64,000 nucleotides of DNA from Pseudomonas sp. ERMR1:02 (GTDB lineage: Bacteria; Pseudomonadota; Gammaproteobacteria; Pseudomonadales; Pseudomonadaceae): the NCBI RefSeq assembly GCF_002277815.1, contig NZ_NKJI01000015.1, positions 62,001 through 126,000 of the forward strand. Direction: 5' to 3'. Position 1 is the first letter of the stretch. Each line of letters starts with the position of its first letter. Below are positions 39,937 through 48,447 of the stretch, piece after piece. The notes beneath the pieces are model-generated. The model saw only the letters and a program-made list of their open reading frames with translations. It made no database searches and was not told the origin of the DNA. The translations under genes and the position numbers were made by a program.

Positions 39937-40430
39937 ACGTAGCCCTCGAGCAATTTGGCAACGCCGGCAGGCTGCACATCACCGAAAGTGTCGTCGTCGA
40001 TCATCAACGCCGGCGCCTTGTCGCAGTTGCCGAGGCAGCAGACCGGCAGCAGGGTGAAACGACCATCGTTGGTGGTCTGACCCAGGCCGATGCCCAGCTT
40101 GCTCTGGATTTCGCTGACCACGGACTCATGGCCGCCGATGTAGCAGACCATGCTGTCGCAGACGCGAATGATGTGACGGCCGACCGGTTGACGGAAGATC
40201 TGGCTATAGAAAGTCGCCACGCCTTCAACGTCACTGGCCGGGATGCCCAGCATCTCGCCGATGGCGTAAAGGGCGCCGTCTGGCACCCAGCCACGTTCCT
40301 TCTGGACGATCTTCAGGGCTTCGATCGACGCCGCGCGCGGGTCTTCGTAGTGATGCAGCTCGTGCTCGATGGCCGAGCGCTCGGTTTCACTCAAAGTGAA
40401 ACGGTCTGTCTGGATAAGCGTGCTGTTCAT
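39933..40430 (-). CDS. nuoE: NADH-quinone oxidoreductase subunit E
   Basis: Thioredoxin-like subunit with the N1a [2Fe-2S] cluster, 165 residues. Ligands are C91 and C96 (CDSMVC) and C132 and C136 (CLGNC). It lies two bases after nuoCD. Confidence 0.98.
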   Translation of the reverse strand: MNSTLIQTDRFTLSETERSAIEHELHHYEDPRAASIEALKIVQKERGWVPDGALYAIGEMLGIPASDVEGVATFYSQIFRQPVGRHIIRVCDSMVCYIGGHESVVSEIQSKLGIGLGQTTNDGRFTLLPVCCLGNCDKAPALMIDDDTFGDVQPAGVAKLLEGYV

Positions 40431-40432
40431 GC

Positions 40433-42217
40433 TTAGCGGTCCACGTCGGCCATAACGAAATCGATACTACCCAGGTACGCGATCAAGTCCGCGACCATGC
40501 TGCCTTTGATCACCGAAGGGATCTGCTGCAGATGCGGGAAGCTTGGGGTACGAATCCGGGTGCGGTAGCTCATGGTGCCGCCATCGCTCGTCAGGTAATA
40601 ACTGTTGATGCCCTTGGTCGCTTCGATCATCTGGAAGGATTCGTTGGCCGGCATGACCGGGCCCCACGAAACTTGCAGGAAGTGCGTGATCAAGGTTTCG
40701 ATGTGTTGCAGCGTGCGCTCTTTCGGTGGCGGGGTAGTCAGCGGGTGATCCGCCTTGTACGGGCCTTCCGGCATGTTGCGCATGCACTGATCGATGATCC
40801 TGATGCTCTGGCGCATTTCTTCGACGCGCACGATGCAACGGTCGTAGGCATCGCCATTGGCGGCCAGCGGTACTTCGAATTCGAAGTTCTCGTAGCCCGA
40901 GTACGGGCGCGCTTTACGCAGGTCGAAGTCGCAACCGGTCGAACGCAGGCCAGCACCGGTCACGCCCCATTCCAGGGCTTGCTTGGTGTTGTAGTCGGCG
41001 ACGCCGATGGTCCGGCCACGCAGGATGCTGTTGTCCAGTGCGGCTTTCTGGTATTCGTCGAGACGCTTTGGCATCCACTCGACGAAATCCTTGACCAGTT
41101 TTTCCCAGCCGCGCGGCAGGTCGTGGGCGACGCCACCGATGCGGTACCAGGCCGGGTGCAGGCGGAAACCGGTAATGGCTTCGATCACCGTGTACGCGCG
41201 CTGGCGGTCGGTGAAGGTGAAGAACACCGGGGTCATGGCGCCGACGTCCTGGATGTAGGTACCCAGGAACAGCAGGTGGCTGGTGATCCGGAAGAACTCG
41301 GCCATCATGATGCGGATGACGTCGACCTTCTCGGGCACCTTGATGCCGGCCAGCTTCTCGACCGAGAGCACGTACGGCAGGTTGTTCATCACGCCGCCGA
41401 GGTAGTCGATACGGTCGGTGTACGGAATGAAGCTGTGCCAGGACTGACGCTCGGCCATCTTCTCGGCACCACGGTGGTGGTAGCCGACGTCCGGTACACA
41501 GTCGACGATCTCTTCACCGTCCAGCTGCAAGATGATGCGGAACGCACCGTGCGCCGAAGGGTGGTTGGGACCCAGGTTGAGGAACATGTAGTCCTCGTTC
41601 GGGCCGGAACGTTTCATGCCCCAGTCTTCAGGCTTGAAGCGCGCGGCTTCTTCCTCAAGCTGTTGCTTGGCCAGGGTCAGGCTGAATGGATCGAACTCGG
41701 TGGCACGGGCCGGGAAGTCCTTGCGCAGCGGGTGACCTTCCCAGGTCGGCGGCATCATGATGCGGGTCAGGTGCGGGTGACCTTTGAAGTCGATACCGTA
41801 CATGTCCCAGACTTCACGCTCGTACCAGTTGGCATTCGGCCAGATGCTGGTGACGGTCGGCAGGCTGAGGTCGCTCTCGGATAAGGCGACCTTGATCATT
41901 ACGTCACTATTACGCTCGATCGACATCAAGTGATAGAAAACGGAGAACTCGACGCCGTTCGGCAGCCCTTGACGCTTGGTGCGCAGGCGCTCGTCCACGC
42001 CGTGCAGGTCATAAAGCATGACGTACGGCTTGGGCAGGTTGCGCAGGAAAGTCAGGACTTCAACGAGTTTGGCGCGGGCAACCCAAAGCACCGGCATGCC
42101 GGTGCGGGTAGGCTGGGCGGTGAACGCCTCGGGGCCAAAACGGTTGTTCAGTTCGACGACCACATCCTGGTCGTCTGCCTTGTAAGGCGGGATGTACAGA
42201 GCACTGCCTGTAGTCAT
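40433..42217 (-). CDS. nuoC: NADH-quinone oxidoreductase subunit C/D (fused)
   Basis: Fusion of NuoC (about residues 1-190) and NuoD (about 200-594), as in other gamma-proteobacteria. The NuoD part starts near NEDYMFLNLGPNHPSAHGAFR and includes the quinone-site His/Tyr region, and the hydrogenase-like C-terminus ends DFVMADVDR. 594 residues from the ATG at 42217 (MTTGSALYIPPYK); an in-frame TTG at 42241 is an alternative. No ribosome site clearly decides. Confidence 0.96.
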   Translation of the reverse strand: MTTGSALYIPPYKADDQDVVVELNNRFGPEAFTAQPTRTGMPVLWVARAKLVEVLTFLRNLPKPYVMLYDLHGVDERLRTKRQGLPNGVEFSVFYHLMSIERNSDVMIKVALSESDLSLPTVTSIWPNANWYEREVWDMYGIDFKGHPHLTRIMMPPTWEGHPLRKDFPARATEFDPFSLTLAKQQLEEEAARFKPEDWGMKRSGPNEDYMFLNLGPNHPSAHGAFRIILQLDGEEIVDCVPDVGYHHRGAEKMAERQSWHSFIPYTDRIDYLGGVMNNLPYVLSVEKLAGIKVPEKVDVIRIMMAEFFRITSHLLFLGTYIQDVGAMTPVFFTFTDRQRAYTVIEAITGFRLHPAWYRIGGVAHDLPRGWEKLVKDFVEWMPKRLDEYQKAALDNSILRGRTIGVADYNTKQALEWGVTGAGLRSTGCDFDLRKARPYSGYENFEFEVPLAANGDAYDRCIVRVEEMRQSIRIIDQCMRNMPEGPYKADHPLTTPPPKERTLQHIETLITHFLQVSWGPVMPANESFQMIEATKGINSYYLTSDGGTMSYRTRIRTPSFPHLQQIPSVIKGSMVADLIAYLGSIDFVMADVDR

Positions 42218-42290
42218 GGTTATTTTATCGCTTTCGGTCAACGTAAAGAATGAGGCCAGTTTTTCGTTTCTTTGAAACAGCTGAACTGGA

Positions 42291-42965
42291 TCAGACTTCG
42301 TCGGGGCTGCGCAGGTTGGTCACTGCGATACGCTGTTCGCGGCGCTTTTCCTTTTCGGAAGGCATCTCGGCGCGATAAACGCCTTGATCACCGACGACCC
42401 AGGAAAGTGGGCGACGCTCCTGGCCAATCGACTCCTGCAGCAGCATCAAGCCTTGCAGGAAAGCTTCAGGGCGGGGCGGGCAGCCAGGCACGTAGACGTC
42501 CACGGGCAGGAACTTGTCCACCCCTTGAACGACAGAGTAGATGTCGTACATGCCACCGGAGTTGGCGCACGAACCCATGGAGATAACCCATTTAGGTTCG
42601 AGCATTTGCTCGTAGAGACGCTGAATGATCGGCGCCATCTTGATGAAGCAGGTACCGGCGATAACCATGAAATCCGCCTGACGCGGCGATGCCCGGATAA
42701 CCTCGGCGCCAAAGCGCGCGATGTCGTGGGGCGCCGTGAAGGCGGTGGTCATTTCCACGTAGCAGCACGAAAGACCGAAGTTATACGGCCACAGGGAGTT
42801 CTTGCGCCCCCAGTTGATCGTGCCGTTAAGCACGTCTTCGAGCTTGCCCATGAAAATGTTTTTGTGGACTTGATCTTCTAACGGATCGGAAACGGTTTCC
42901 CGTTCGCCAATCGGATACTGCTCGTTAGGAGCATCGGGGTCGATCCTGGTGAGATTGTATTGCAT
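42291..42965 (-). CDS. nuoB: NADH-quinone oxidoreductase subunit B
   Basis: Carries cluster N2, the last electron carrier before quinone. Ligands are C67, C68 (LSCCYVEM), C133 (GSCANSGG) and C162 (PGCPPRPEA). 224 residues from ATG at 42965 (MQYNLTRIDP), preceded by GAGG; a TTG two codons upstream is less likely. Confidence 0.97.
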   Translation of the reverse strand: MQYNLTRIDPDAPNEQYPIGERETVSDPLEDQVHKNIFMGKLEDVLNGTINWGRKNSLWPYNFGLSCCYVEMTTAFTAPHDIARFGAEVIRASPRQADFMVIAGTCFIKMAPIIQRLYEQMLEPKWVISMGSCANSGGMYDIYSVVQGVDKFLPVDVYVPGCPPRPEAFLQGLMLLQESIGQERRPLSWVVGDQGVYRAEMPSEKEKRREQRIAVTNLRSPDEV

Positions 42966-42975
42966 TGCCAAAGCC

Positions 42976-43389
42976 TCATTGTTTCAGCTTCGCTTGCCGC
43001 TTACGACGAGCTTCCGGAGCCCAGTCAAGGGCGCCCACTCGGAATAGGTAGACAAGGCCTGCCAACAGAATTGCTATGAAAACGAGAGCTTCGACGAATC
43101 CGGTCCAGCCGCTTTCGCGGACGGACACAGACCATGCAAAGAGAAAGAGGGCTTCGATATCGAAGATCACGAAGAGCATCGCGACCAGATAGAATTTGGC
43201 TGAGAGCCGCAAGCGGGCGCCACCTGTAGGTAGCATGCCGGACTCGAACGGTTCGTTTTTGCTGCGGCCCCAGGCTTTTGACCCAAGGAGGCTGGAGACG
43301 CCGAGCATGAAGGCGCAGAGGCCGACAACGCCCAGAAGGAAAATGGCAAAGCCCCAGTTGTGGGCCATGAGTCCTGTCGCTTCGGGCAT
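42976..43389 (-). CDS. nuoA: NADH-quinone oxidoreductase subunit A
   Basis: Three-helix membrane subunit, 137 residues; first gene of the operon. The conserved acidic loop (KNEPFESGMLPTG) and FDIEALFLFAWSV helix are present. Start MPEATGLMAHNWG at 43389 has AAGGATT upstream; the frame is open to 43494 but that extension is unlike the family. Confidence 0.96.
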   Translation of the reverse strand: MPEATGLMAHNWGFAIFLLGVVGLCAFMLGVSSLLGSKAWGRSKNEPFESGMLPTGGARLRLSAKFYLVAMLFVIFDIEALFLFAWSVSVRESGWTGFVEALVFIAILLAGLVYLFRVGALDWAPEARRKRQAKLKQ

Positions 43390-43793
43390 GCTGGTAATCC
43401 TTAACAGAGAGCAAAGGTCTCTGAGCTTGAAAAAGAAACAAAGCAGTGACGATATGTCGCAGCAATCAATCCCGCTGATTTTATGGCTAAACACCCCGCA
43501 AGTAAAATTCCTATAGCGAAATTATTTATAGGAATAAGGACATAGCGAACGCCAAAAGCGCCGTAGGCCTTGCGTTGCGGGCATTAGCCGGTTTTTCGGG
43601 AATTATGTTTTGTAGGGAATGTAACGAATATAGTTCCAGCTAAATGATAATCAATATTGTTTGGTTTGATTTTTAAACTGTTTATTCGGCTTGAAGTTGG
43701 GAAGTTGTCTTATATGGACGTAACTGCAAGCAGGGGTGGGGCACGTTTGAGCGGATTTTCTGGCTGCTGTGTGGGTTTGAGCGGGCCCGTATT

Positions 43794-43886
43794 CTGTAGG
43801 AGCGAGGCTTGCCCGCGAAGAACGCGCTGCGGTGTTTCAGGTGCTGCGCGTCATCGTTCTTCGCGGGCAAGCCTCGCTCCTACAGG
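43794..43886. repeat. REPIN
   Basis: CTGTAGGAGCGAGGCTTGCC and its exact complement bound a 93-base palindrome with GAAGAACG / CGTTCTTC inner arms. One of the best-preserved copies here. Confidence 0.9.
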
Positions 43887-43905
43887 GGCGGGGGGAATCC
43901 CGGAC

Positions 43906-43933
43906 AAAAAAACGCCCCGAACCAGTCGGGGCG
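43906..43933 (-). terminator. Terminator of aceA
   Basis: On the minus strand CGCCCCGA-CTGGT-TCGGGGCG is followed by seven T. It lies 67 bases after the aceA stop. Confidence 0.92.
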
Positions 43934-44000
43934 TCAGATGTGCAGCGCTGCGGTTAGCTTTCTATACGGTCCGCAACGGCCGTTTACTCAGGCGAAGCAA

Positions 44001-45325
44001 TCAGTGGAACTGTTCTTCTTCAGTCGAGCCGGTCAGCGCGGTAACCGAAGATGAGCCACCCTGGATCACGGTGGTCATGTCGTCGAAGTAGCCGGTGCCC
44101 ACTTCCTGCTGGTGAGCCACGAAGGTGTAACCCTTGGAGGCGTCAGCGAATTCCTGCTCTTGCAGCTTCACGTAGGCAGTCATGTCGTTACGGGCGTAGT
44201 CGTGCGCCAGGTTGAACATGCTGTGCCACATGTTGTGAATGCCGGCCAGGGTGATGAACTGGTGTTTGTAACCCATGGCGGACAGTTCGCGCTGGAACTT
44301 GGCGATGGTCGCGTCGTCCAGGTTTTTCTTCCAGTTGAAGGAAGGCGAGCAGTTGTACGACAGCAGTTGGTCCGGGTATTCCTTTTGATCGCTTCGGCGA
44401 AGCGACGGGCTTCGTCCAGATCCGGCTTGGCGGTTTCGCACCAGATCAGGTCGGCGTACGGCGCGTAGGCCAGGCCGCGAGCGATTGCCTGGTCCAGACC
44501 GGCGCGCACTTTGTAGAAGCCTTCCTGGGTACGTTCGCCAGTCACGAATGGCTGGTCGTACGGGTCGCAGTCGGAAGTCAGCAAGTCAGCTGCGTTAGCG
44601 TCGGTACGGGCCAAGATGATGGTCGGAGTACCGGCTACGTCGGCTGCCAGACGGGCAGCGGTCAGCTTCTGTACGGCTTCCTGGGTAGGAACCAGTACCT
44701 TGCCGCCCATGTGGCCGCATTTCTTCACGGAAGCCAGTTGGTCTTCGAAGTGAACGCCAGCGGCGCCTGCTTCGATCATGCTCTTCATCAGCTCGTAAGC
44801 GTTCAGTACGCCACCGAAACCGGCTTCGGCGTCAGCAACGATCGGTGCGAAGTAGTCGATGTAGCCTTCATCGCCCGGATTCTTACCGGCTTTCCACTGG
44901 ATCTGGTCAGCACGACGGAACGAGTTGTTGATGCGCTTGACCACGGTTGGAACCGAGTCCACCGGGTACAGCGACTGATCCGGGTACATCGATTCGGCGG
45001 AGTTGTTGTCCGCAGCTACTTGCCAGCCCGACAGGTAGATCGCCTGGATGCCGGCTTTTACTTGTTGTACAGCCTGGCCGCCGGTCAGGGCGCCCATGCA
45101 GTTGACGAAATCTTTATCAGGACGGAAGGATGGCTTGGCGCCCTGGGTAACCAGGTTCCACAGCTTCTCGGCGCCGAGTTTTGCAAAGGTGTGCTCAGGT
45201 TGAACCGAACCACGCAGGCGGACGACGTCAGCAGCGGAGTAAGCGCGTGTCACGCCTTTCCAGCGTGGGTTTTCAGCCCAGTCTTTTTCGAGGGCTGCAA
45301 TTTGCTGTTCGCGTGTCAGTGCCAT
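44001..45325 (-). pseudogene. aceA: Isocitrate lyase (frameshift)
   Basis: Glyoxylate-shunt enzyme that splits isocitrate to succinate and glyoxylate, 441 residues if repaired. The catalytic KKCGH motif is at residues 201-205, with Mg-binding acidic residues in FEDQ and ARTDA. The frame breaks near residue 313: TTTT at 44383-44386 (AAAA on the coding strand) should be five, restoring EAIKKEYPDQLL. As written, the enzyme would run about 68 wrong residues to 44180 and lose its C-terminal helices. Single-copy central metabolism makes a real lesion unlikely. Confidence 0.95.
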
Positions 45326-45798
45326 GGAGATAAACCTCGTCGCGTCTTGTATGAAAAGTTGTTCTGCGGTGGAAAATTCCTGCGCTCGCTGACCAGAAGC
45401 TTAGGCGGTCAAGTCGGATTCGGCGGGGATGGCGACGGGATGAACGATGGGCTCGAGGGGAAGTGAGCAGGTAAAGGCGGACTGCGGGCGCATTCGGGCG
45501 TCGTGGGCCTTGGTGCGAACATCAGTGTGGTGCCGGTTACCTAATTACGCTTCCGTCCCTCGGGACAACTTCGTTCCAGTCGGCAACCTCGTCAAACACA
45601 CCTTGTGGGCGGTACAGACACGAAGCGGTTCGCGGGGTAGATGCGAACATCGCCTCGAAGGCCCTTGCCAGGGCCCCTGATTAGCGGGAGCGAGGCCATC
45701 ATGCCTTCGCTTTTTTGGCTCGTCAAACGTTTTGTAGTGCTTTTTTTCAAGCACTACATCTTTGGTCTAATACGACTTGCCAGTCAGTATTCGGTGGT
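45326..45798. promoter_or_regulatory. aceA upstream region
   Basis: 473 bases with no supported gene. It contains the dyad at 45733-45758, TTGGTCTAATAC beside it, and a GGCCCTTGCCAGGGCC stem near 45660-45676 that could act as a leader hairpin. aceA promoter elements could not be fixed. Confidence 0.5.
45733..45758. promoter_or_regulatory. TGTAGT...ACTACA inverted repeat, possible RpiR-family operator
   Basis: TGTAGTGCTT and AAGCACTACA are exact 10-base complements around TTTTTC. TGTAGT/ACTACA ends are like HexR/RpiR-type operators. RccR, an RpiR-family regulator, controls aceA in P. fluorescens, so it is a candidate ligand; this is inferred. Confidence 0.5.
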
Positions 45799-46560
45799 TT
45801 AGTCCAGCGCATCGACCTTTACCCGCAAAGTCATGTCATCACGCCCCTGGGTCGAGTAGCTGCGGGTTCCACCCTGTTTGTCGGCCTGTGTCTGGCGATT
45901 CACCCCGGCCAGCATGATCCATTCGCCAAGGCGCCCGGTGACGGTTGTGTCGGTGCTTTGCACGTTCACTACATCGGGACGTTCCTGGCTCATGCGGTCA
46001 CGGTTGGTACTGATCGACAGGTGCACGATCTCGCCGGTGACGCTGGCGGTGACATAGAAACCCTGGGTGACGTTGCGGTATTCGGTTTGGCTGCGCAGGT
46101 CACCGTAGGAGTCGGTCTGGCTGCTGGTCAGCGGCACGCTCTGGCCGACCTGGATCAGTGCCGGCATCCCATCGGTGGCCTGGATTTGCTGGATGCCCCC
46201 GTCACGACTGTCGGTGCTGCGATTGATGATGCGAGTCTGACTCGGCTTGGCGCCATTCACCGAATAACCCTGATCACCCTGGAAGTTGTTTTCGTTGGTG
46301 TCGACGGTGATCAACAGGCGTTTTGGGGCGGTATCAAGTTGGCCTAACAAGGTTTTAAGTTCGTCGATCTTGCGCTGATCGGCGTTGACTATGAGCTGAT
46401 TGCCGTAGGCGCTGACCTGGCCTTCCTTGCCGATGAAATCCTGCGCTACCGGTAACATATTGGCGCTGGTGTGGTAGTTCAGTGGCACGATTTCGGTGGC
46501 TGCCATGACCGAAAAACTGCAGGTCACCAACAGTGTGGTGAGCAGGGTGCGTAGGGACAT
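45799..46560 (-). CDS. Secreted protein with secretin N-domain-like fold
   Basis: 253 residues with a signal peptide (MSLRTLLTTLLVTCSFSVMA) and a mature start at ATEIVPLNYHTSANM. Residues 25-85 (QDFIGKEGQVSAYGNQLIVNADQRKIDELKTLLGQLD) follow the short N1-type domain seen in secretins and PilQ/GspD. The rest is beta-rich with a secretin-like strand run, but no channel-forming C-terminal domain is seen. Start MSLRTLL is supported by GGAGAT upstream. Role unknown. Confidence 0.75.
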   Translation of the reverse strand: MSLRTLLTTLLVTCSFSVMAATEIVPLNYHTSANMLPVAQDFIGKEGQVSAYGNQLIVNADQRKIDELKTLLGQLDTAPKRLLITVDTNENNFQGDQGYSVNGAKPSQTRIINRSTDSRDGGIQQIQATDGMPALIQVGQSVPLTSSQTDSYGDLRSQTEYRNVTQGFYVTASVTGEIVHLSISTNRDRMSQERPDVVNVQSTDTTVTGRLGEWIMLAGVNRQTQADKQGGTRSYSTQGRDDMTLRVKVDALD

Positions 46561-46638
46561 ATCCGTTATCTCCGCCTTCAAAGACTGTATGTTGCCACTT
46601 TGTCGGCCCGCAGTGGGGCAAGTTGAATCGCAGGCAGC

Positions 46639-46675
46639 AAAACGCCCCGGCATTGGAGAATGGCGGGGCGTTTTT
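46639..46675. terminator. Bidirectional terminator
   Basis: AACGCCCCGGCATT pairs with AATGGCGGGGCGTT (one mismatch), loop GGAG; T5 on the right and AAAA on the left. On the minus strand it ends the roxA-GNAT transcript. Confidence 0.8.
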
Positions 46676-46689
46676 GTGCAGATCTTTCG

Positions 46690-46759
46690 GTCGCCTTCGC
46701 GGGCAAGCCTCGCTCCTACGGAGCGTGGGTACCTGTAGGAGCGAGGCTTGCCCGCGAAA
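46690..46759. repeat. REP pair with short core
   Basis: CTTCGCGGGCAAGCCTCGCT and its complement face outward from a 15-base core, the reverse arrangement to the other REPINs (CTCCTAC ends lie inside). Confidence 0.85.
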
Positions 46760-46773
46760 AGGGCGGCGCGGTT

Positions 46774-47199
46774 TTAAGCCGACTCGCGCACCATGTCCAC
46801 ATGCGGGATGCCCGCTTCCAGAAATTCCTCACTGACCATGCGAAAACCCAGGCGCTCATAGAACGCCGTGGCCTGTACCTGGGCGCTGAGCATCTGCTGC
46901 TTCAGCCCACGCTTGTCGGCTTCACCGATCACCGCCTGCATCAGCGCATCGCCGACTTTCAGTCCGCGCCAGTCCTTGAGTACCGACACCCGGCCGACGT
47001 GTCCGTCGGGCAGCAAGCGAGCGGTACCGACCGGAAAGTCACCTTCCAGAGCCAGGAAATGCACGGCAGTTACGTCGTCAGCATCCCATTCCAGTTCAGG
47101 CGGGACGGACTGCTCGGCGACAAACACCGCTTCACGAATGCGCCGGATCTCGGCGTTATCCTTTTGCCAGTCTGCGACACGTACGTGAATCTTATTCAT
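46774..47199 (-). CDS. GNAT-family N-acetyltransferase (ElaA-like)
   Basis: 141 residues. The GNAT core shows VGTARLLPDGHVGRVSVLKDWRG (acetyl-CoA loop with R-x-x-G-like turn) and ATAFYERLGF near the end. Substrate unknown. The start overlaps the roxA stop by eight bases, so it is co-translated with roxA. Confidence 0.9.
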   Translation of the reverse strand: MNKIHVRVADWQKDNAEIRRIREAVFVAEQSVPPELEWDADDVTAVHFLALEGDFPVGTARLLPDGHVGRVSVLKDWRGLKVGDALMQAVIGEADKRGLKQQMLSAQVQATAFYERLGFRMVSEEFLEAGIPHVDMVRESA

Positions 47200-48361
47200 C
47201 GGCGAACCCCAGGCTTCCCTGCTTGACTAGTTCGCACAGCAGGCCGCGGCCGTCTTCGTCGGTCAACCAGTCACCCAGGTTGTCGACGTGCAGTGCGTCG
47301 GCGGCGCAGATCATCTTCAGCAGTTCGCGCAGTTTGCCGGGCAGGTAACGGCTCTGGCCGCTGGCGAACAGCAGCAGGTCGTCATCGACTTCCGACCAGG
47401 CCAGGCGCGCGCTCGGGTTGCGGATCAGTACCGCGCCCTGCTCCAGGGCGCTGAGGACGTCGTCTTCTTCGAGGTCTTCCGGGCCGACTACCAGTTCCGG
47501 GTAGCGCGGTTCGGTCATGAACTGGCCAAACCAGGTCAACAGCAGGCGCTCGTCGCTCATATGCTCAGCCAGCAGGCCTTTCAAGCGGTCGAGGGCGTCG
47601 TGTTGAATCTGATGTGGGTCGGTCACTGGCAAGGCGTCGGCGTCGGTGTAACGCTCTTCGTCCGGCAGGAACTGGCTGAGGAAGTCGGTGAAGTGGGTCA
47701 GCACTTCAGCGGCGCTCGGTGCGCGGAAACCGACGGAGTAGGTCAAGCAATCGTCGACAGCCACGCCGCAGTGGGCCAGGCGCGGCGGCAGGTACAGCAT
47801 ATCGCCCGGTTCCAGTACCCACTCATCGGTAGCTTCGAAATCAGCGAGAATACGCAGATCGGCGTGTTGCAGCAGCGGGCTCTCGGAGTCGCACATCTGG
47901 CCGATTTTCCAGTTGCGCTTGCCGTGGCCTTGCAGCAGGAATACGTCGTAGTTGTCGAAGTGCGGACCGACGCTGCCACCGGGGGCTGCGAAGCTGATCA
48001 TCACGTCGTCGATGCGCCAGCTTGGCAGGAAGCGGAAGTGCTCCAGCAGTTCGCTGACTTCCGGAACGAACTGGTCCACCGCTTGAACCAGCAGGGTCCA
48101 CTCGCGTTCCGGCAATTTGCTGAATTCGTCTTCGGCAAACGGGCCGCGACGCAATTCCCATGGGCGCTCGCCGTGCTCGATGATCAGGCGTGATTCGACT
48201 TCTTCTTCCAGCGCCAGGCCGGCCAGTTCGTCGGCGTCGATCGGGCTTTCGAAATCGGGAATTGCCTGACGGATCAACAGCGGTTTTTTCTGCCAGTAGT
48301 CGCGCAGGAATTCCCGTGCCGTGATGCCGCCCAAAAGTTGAAGAGGAATGTCAGGATTCAT
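47192..48361 (-). CDS. roxA: Ribosomal oxygenase, JmjC/cupin type (50S L16 arginine hydroxylase)
   Basis: Fe(II)/2-oxoglutarate oxygenase that in E. coli (YcfD/RoxA) hydroxylates an Arg of ribosomal protein L16. 389 residues. The iron ligands are H134, D136 (PHFDNYD) and H197 (LAHCGV). N-terminal cupin domain, then dimerisation and winged-helix domains. No neighbour explains it; the pairing with a GNAT gene is conserved in Pseudomonas. Confidence 0.93.
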   Translation of the reverse strand: MNPDIPLQLLGGITAREFLRDYWQKKPLLIRQAIPDFESPIDADELAGLALEEEVESRLIIEHGERPWELRRGPFAEDEFSKLPEREWTLLVQAVDQFVPEVSELLEHFRFLPSWRIDDVMISFAAPGGSVGPHFDNYDVFLLQGHGKRNWKIGQMCDSESPLLQHADLRILADFEATDEWVLEPGDMLYLPPRLAHCGVAVDDCLTYSVGFRAPSAAEVLTHFTDFLSQFLPDEERYTDADALPVTDPHQIQHDALDRLKGLLAEHMSDERLLLTWFGQFMTEPRYPELVVGPEDLEEDDVLSALEQGAVLIRNPSARLAWSEVDDDLLLFASGQSRYLPGKLRELLKMICAADALHVDNLGDWLTDEDGRGLLCELVKQGSLGFADE

Positions 48362-48400
48362 GTGTAACCTATTGAAAAAAATTACTTTTCATACGGGAAT

Positions 48401-48424
48401 AAAAACGCCCGGCGCTGCCGGGCG
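48401..48424 (-). terminator. Terminator of purB
   Basis: On the minus strand CGCCCGGC-AGC-GCCGGGCG is followed by five T; lies 24 bases after the purB stop. Confidence 0.88.
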
Positions 48425-48447
48425 TCTTAAAAGGGTCAAGCGGTCGA

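Larger units (their letters stand above)
43390..44000. promoter_or_regulatory. nuo upstream region and aceA 3' region
   Basis: Holds the nuo promoter (not located with confidence), an AT-rich stretch at 43500-43690, a REPIN at 43794-43886 and the aceA terminator at 43906-43933. No gene is supported. The short open frames here come from the REPIN palindrome. Confidence 0.5.

Noticed and set aside
43682..44054. Short frames around the REPIN near aceA
   Set aside because: Both strands of the palindrome encode the same FFAGKPRSYR-like string; this is repeat-derived, not a gene.
45447..45754. Two short frames upstream of aceA
   Set aside because: No ribosome site, no family likeness, and codon use unlike neighbours.
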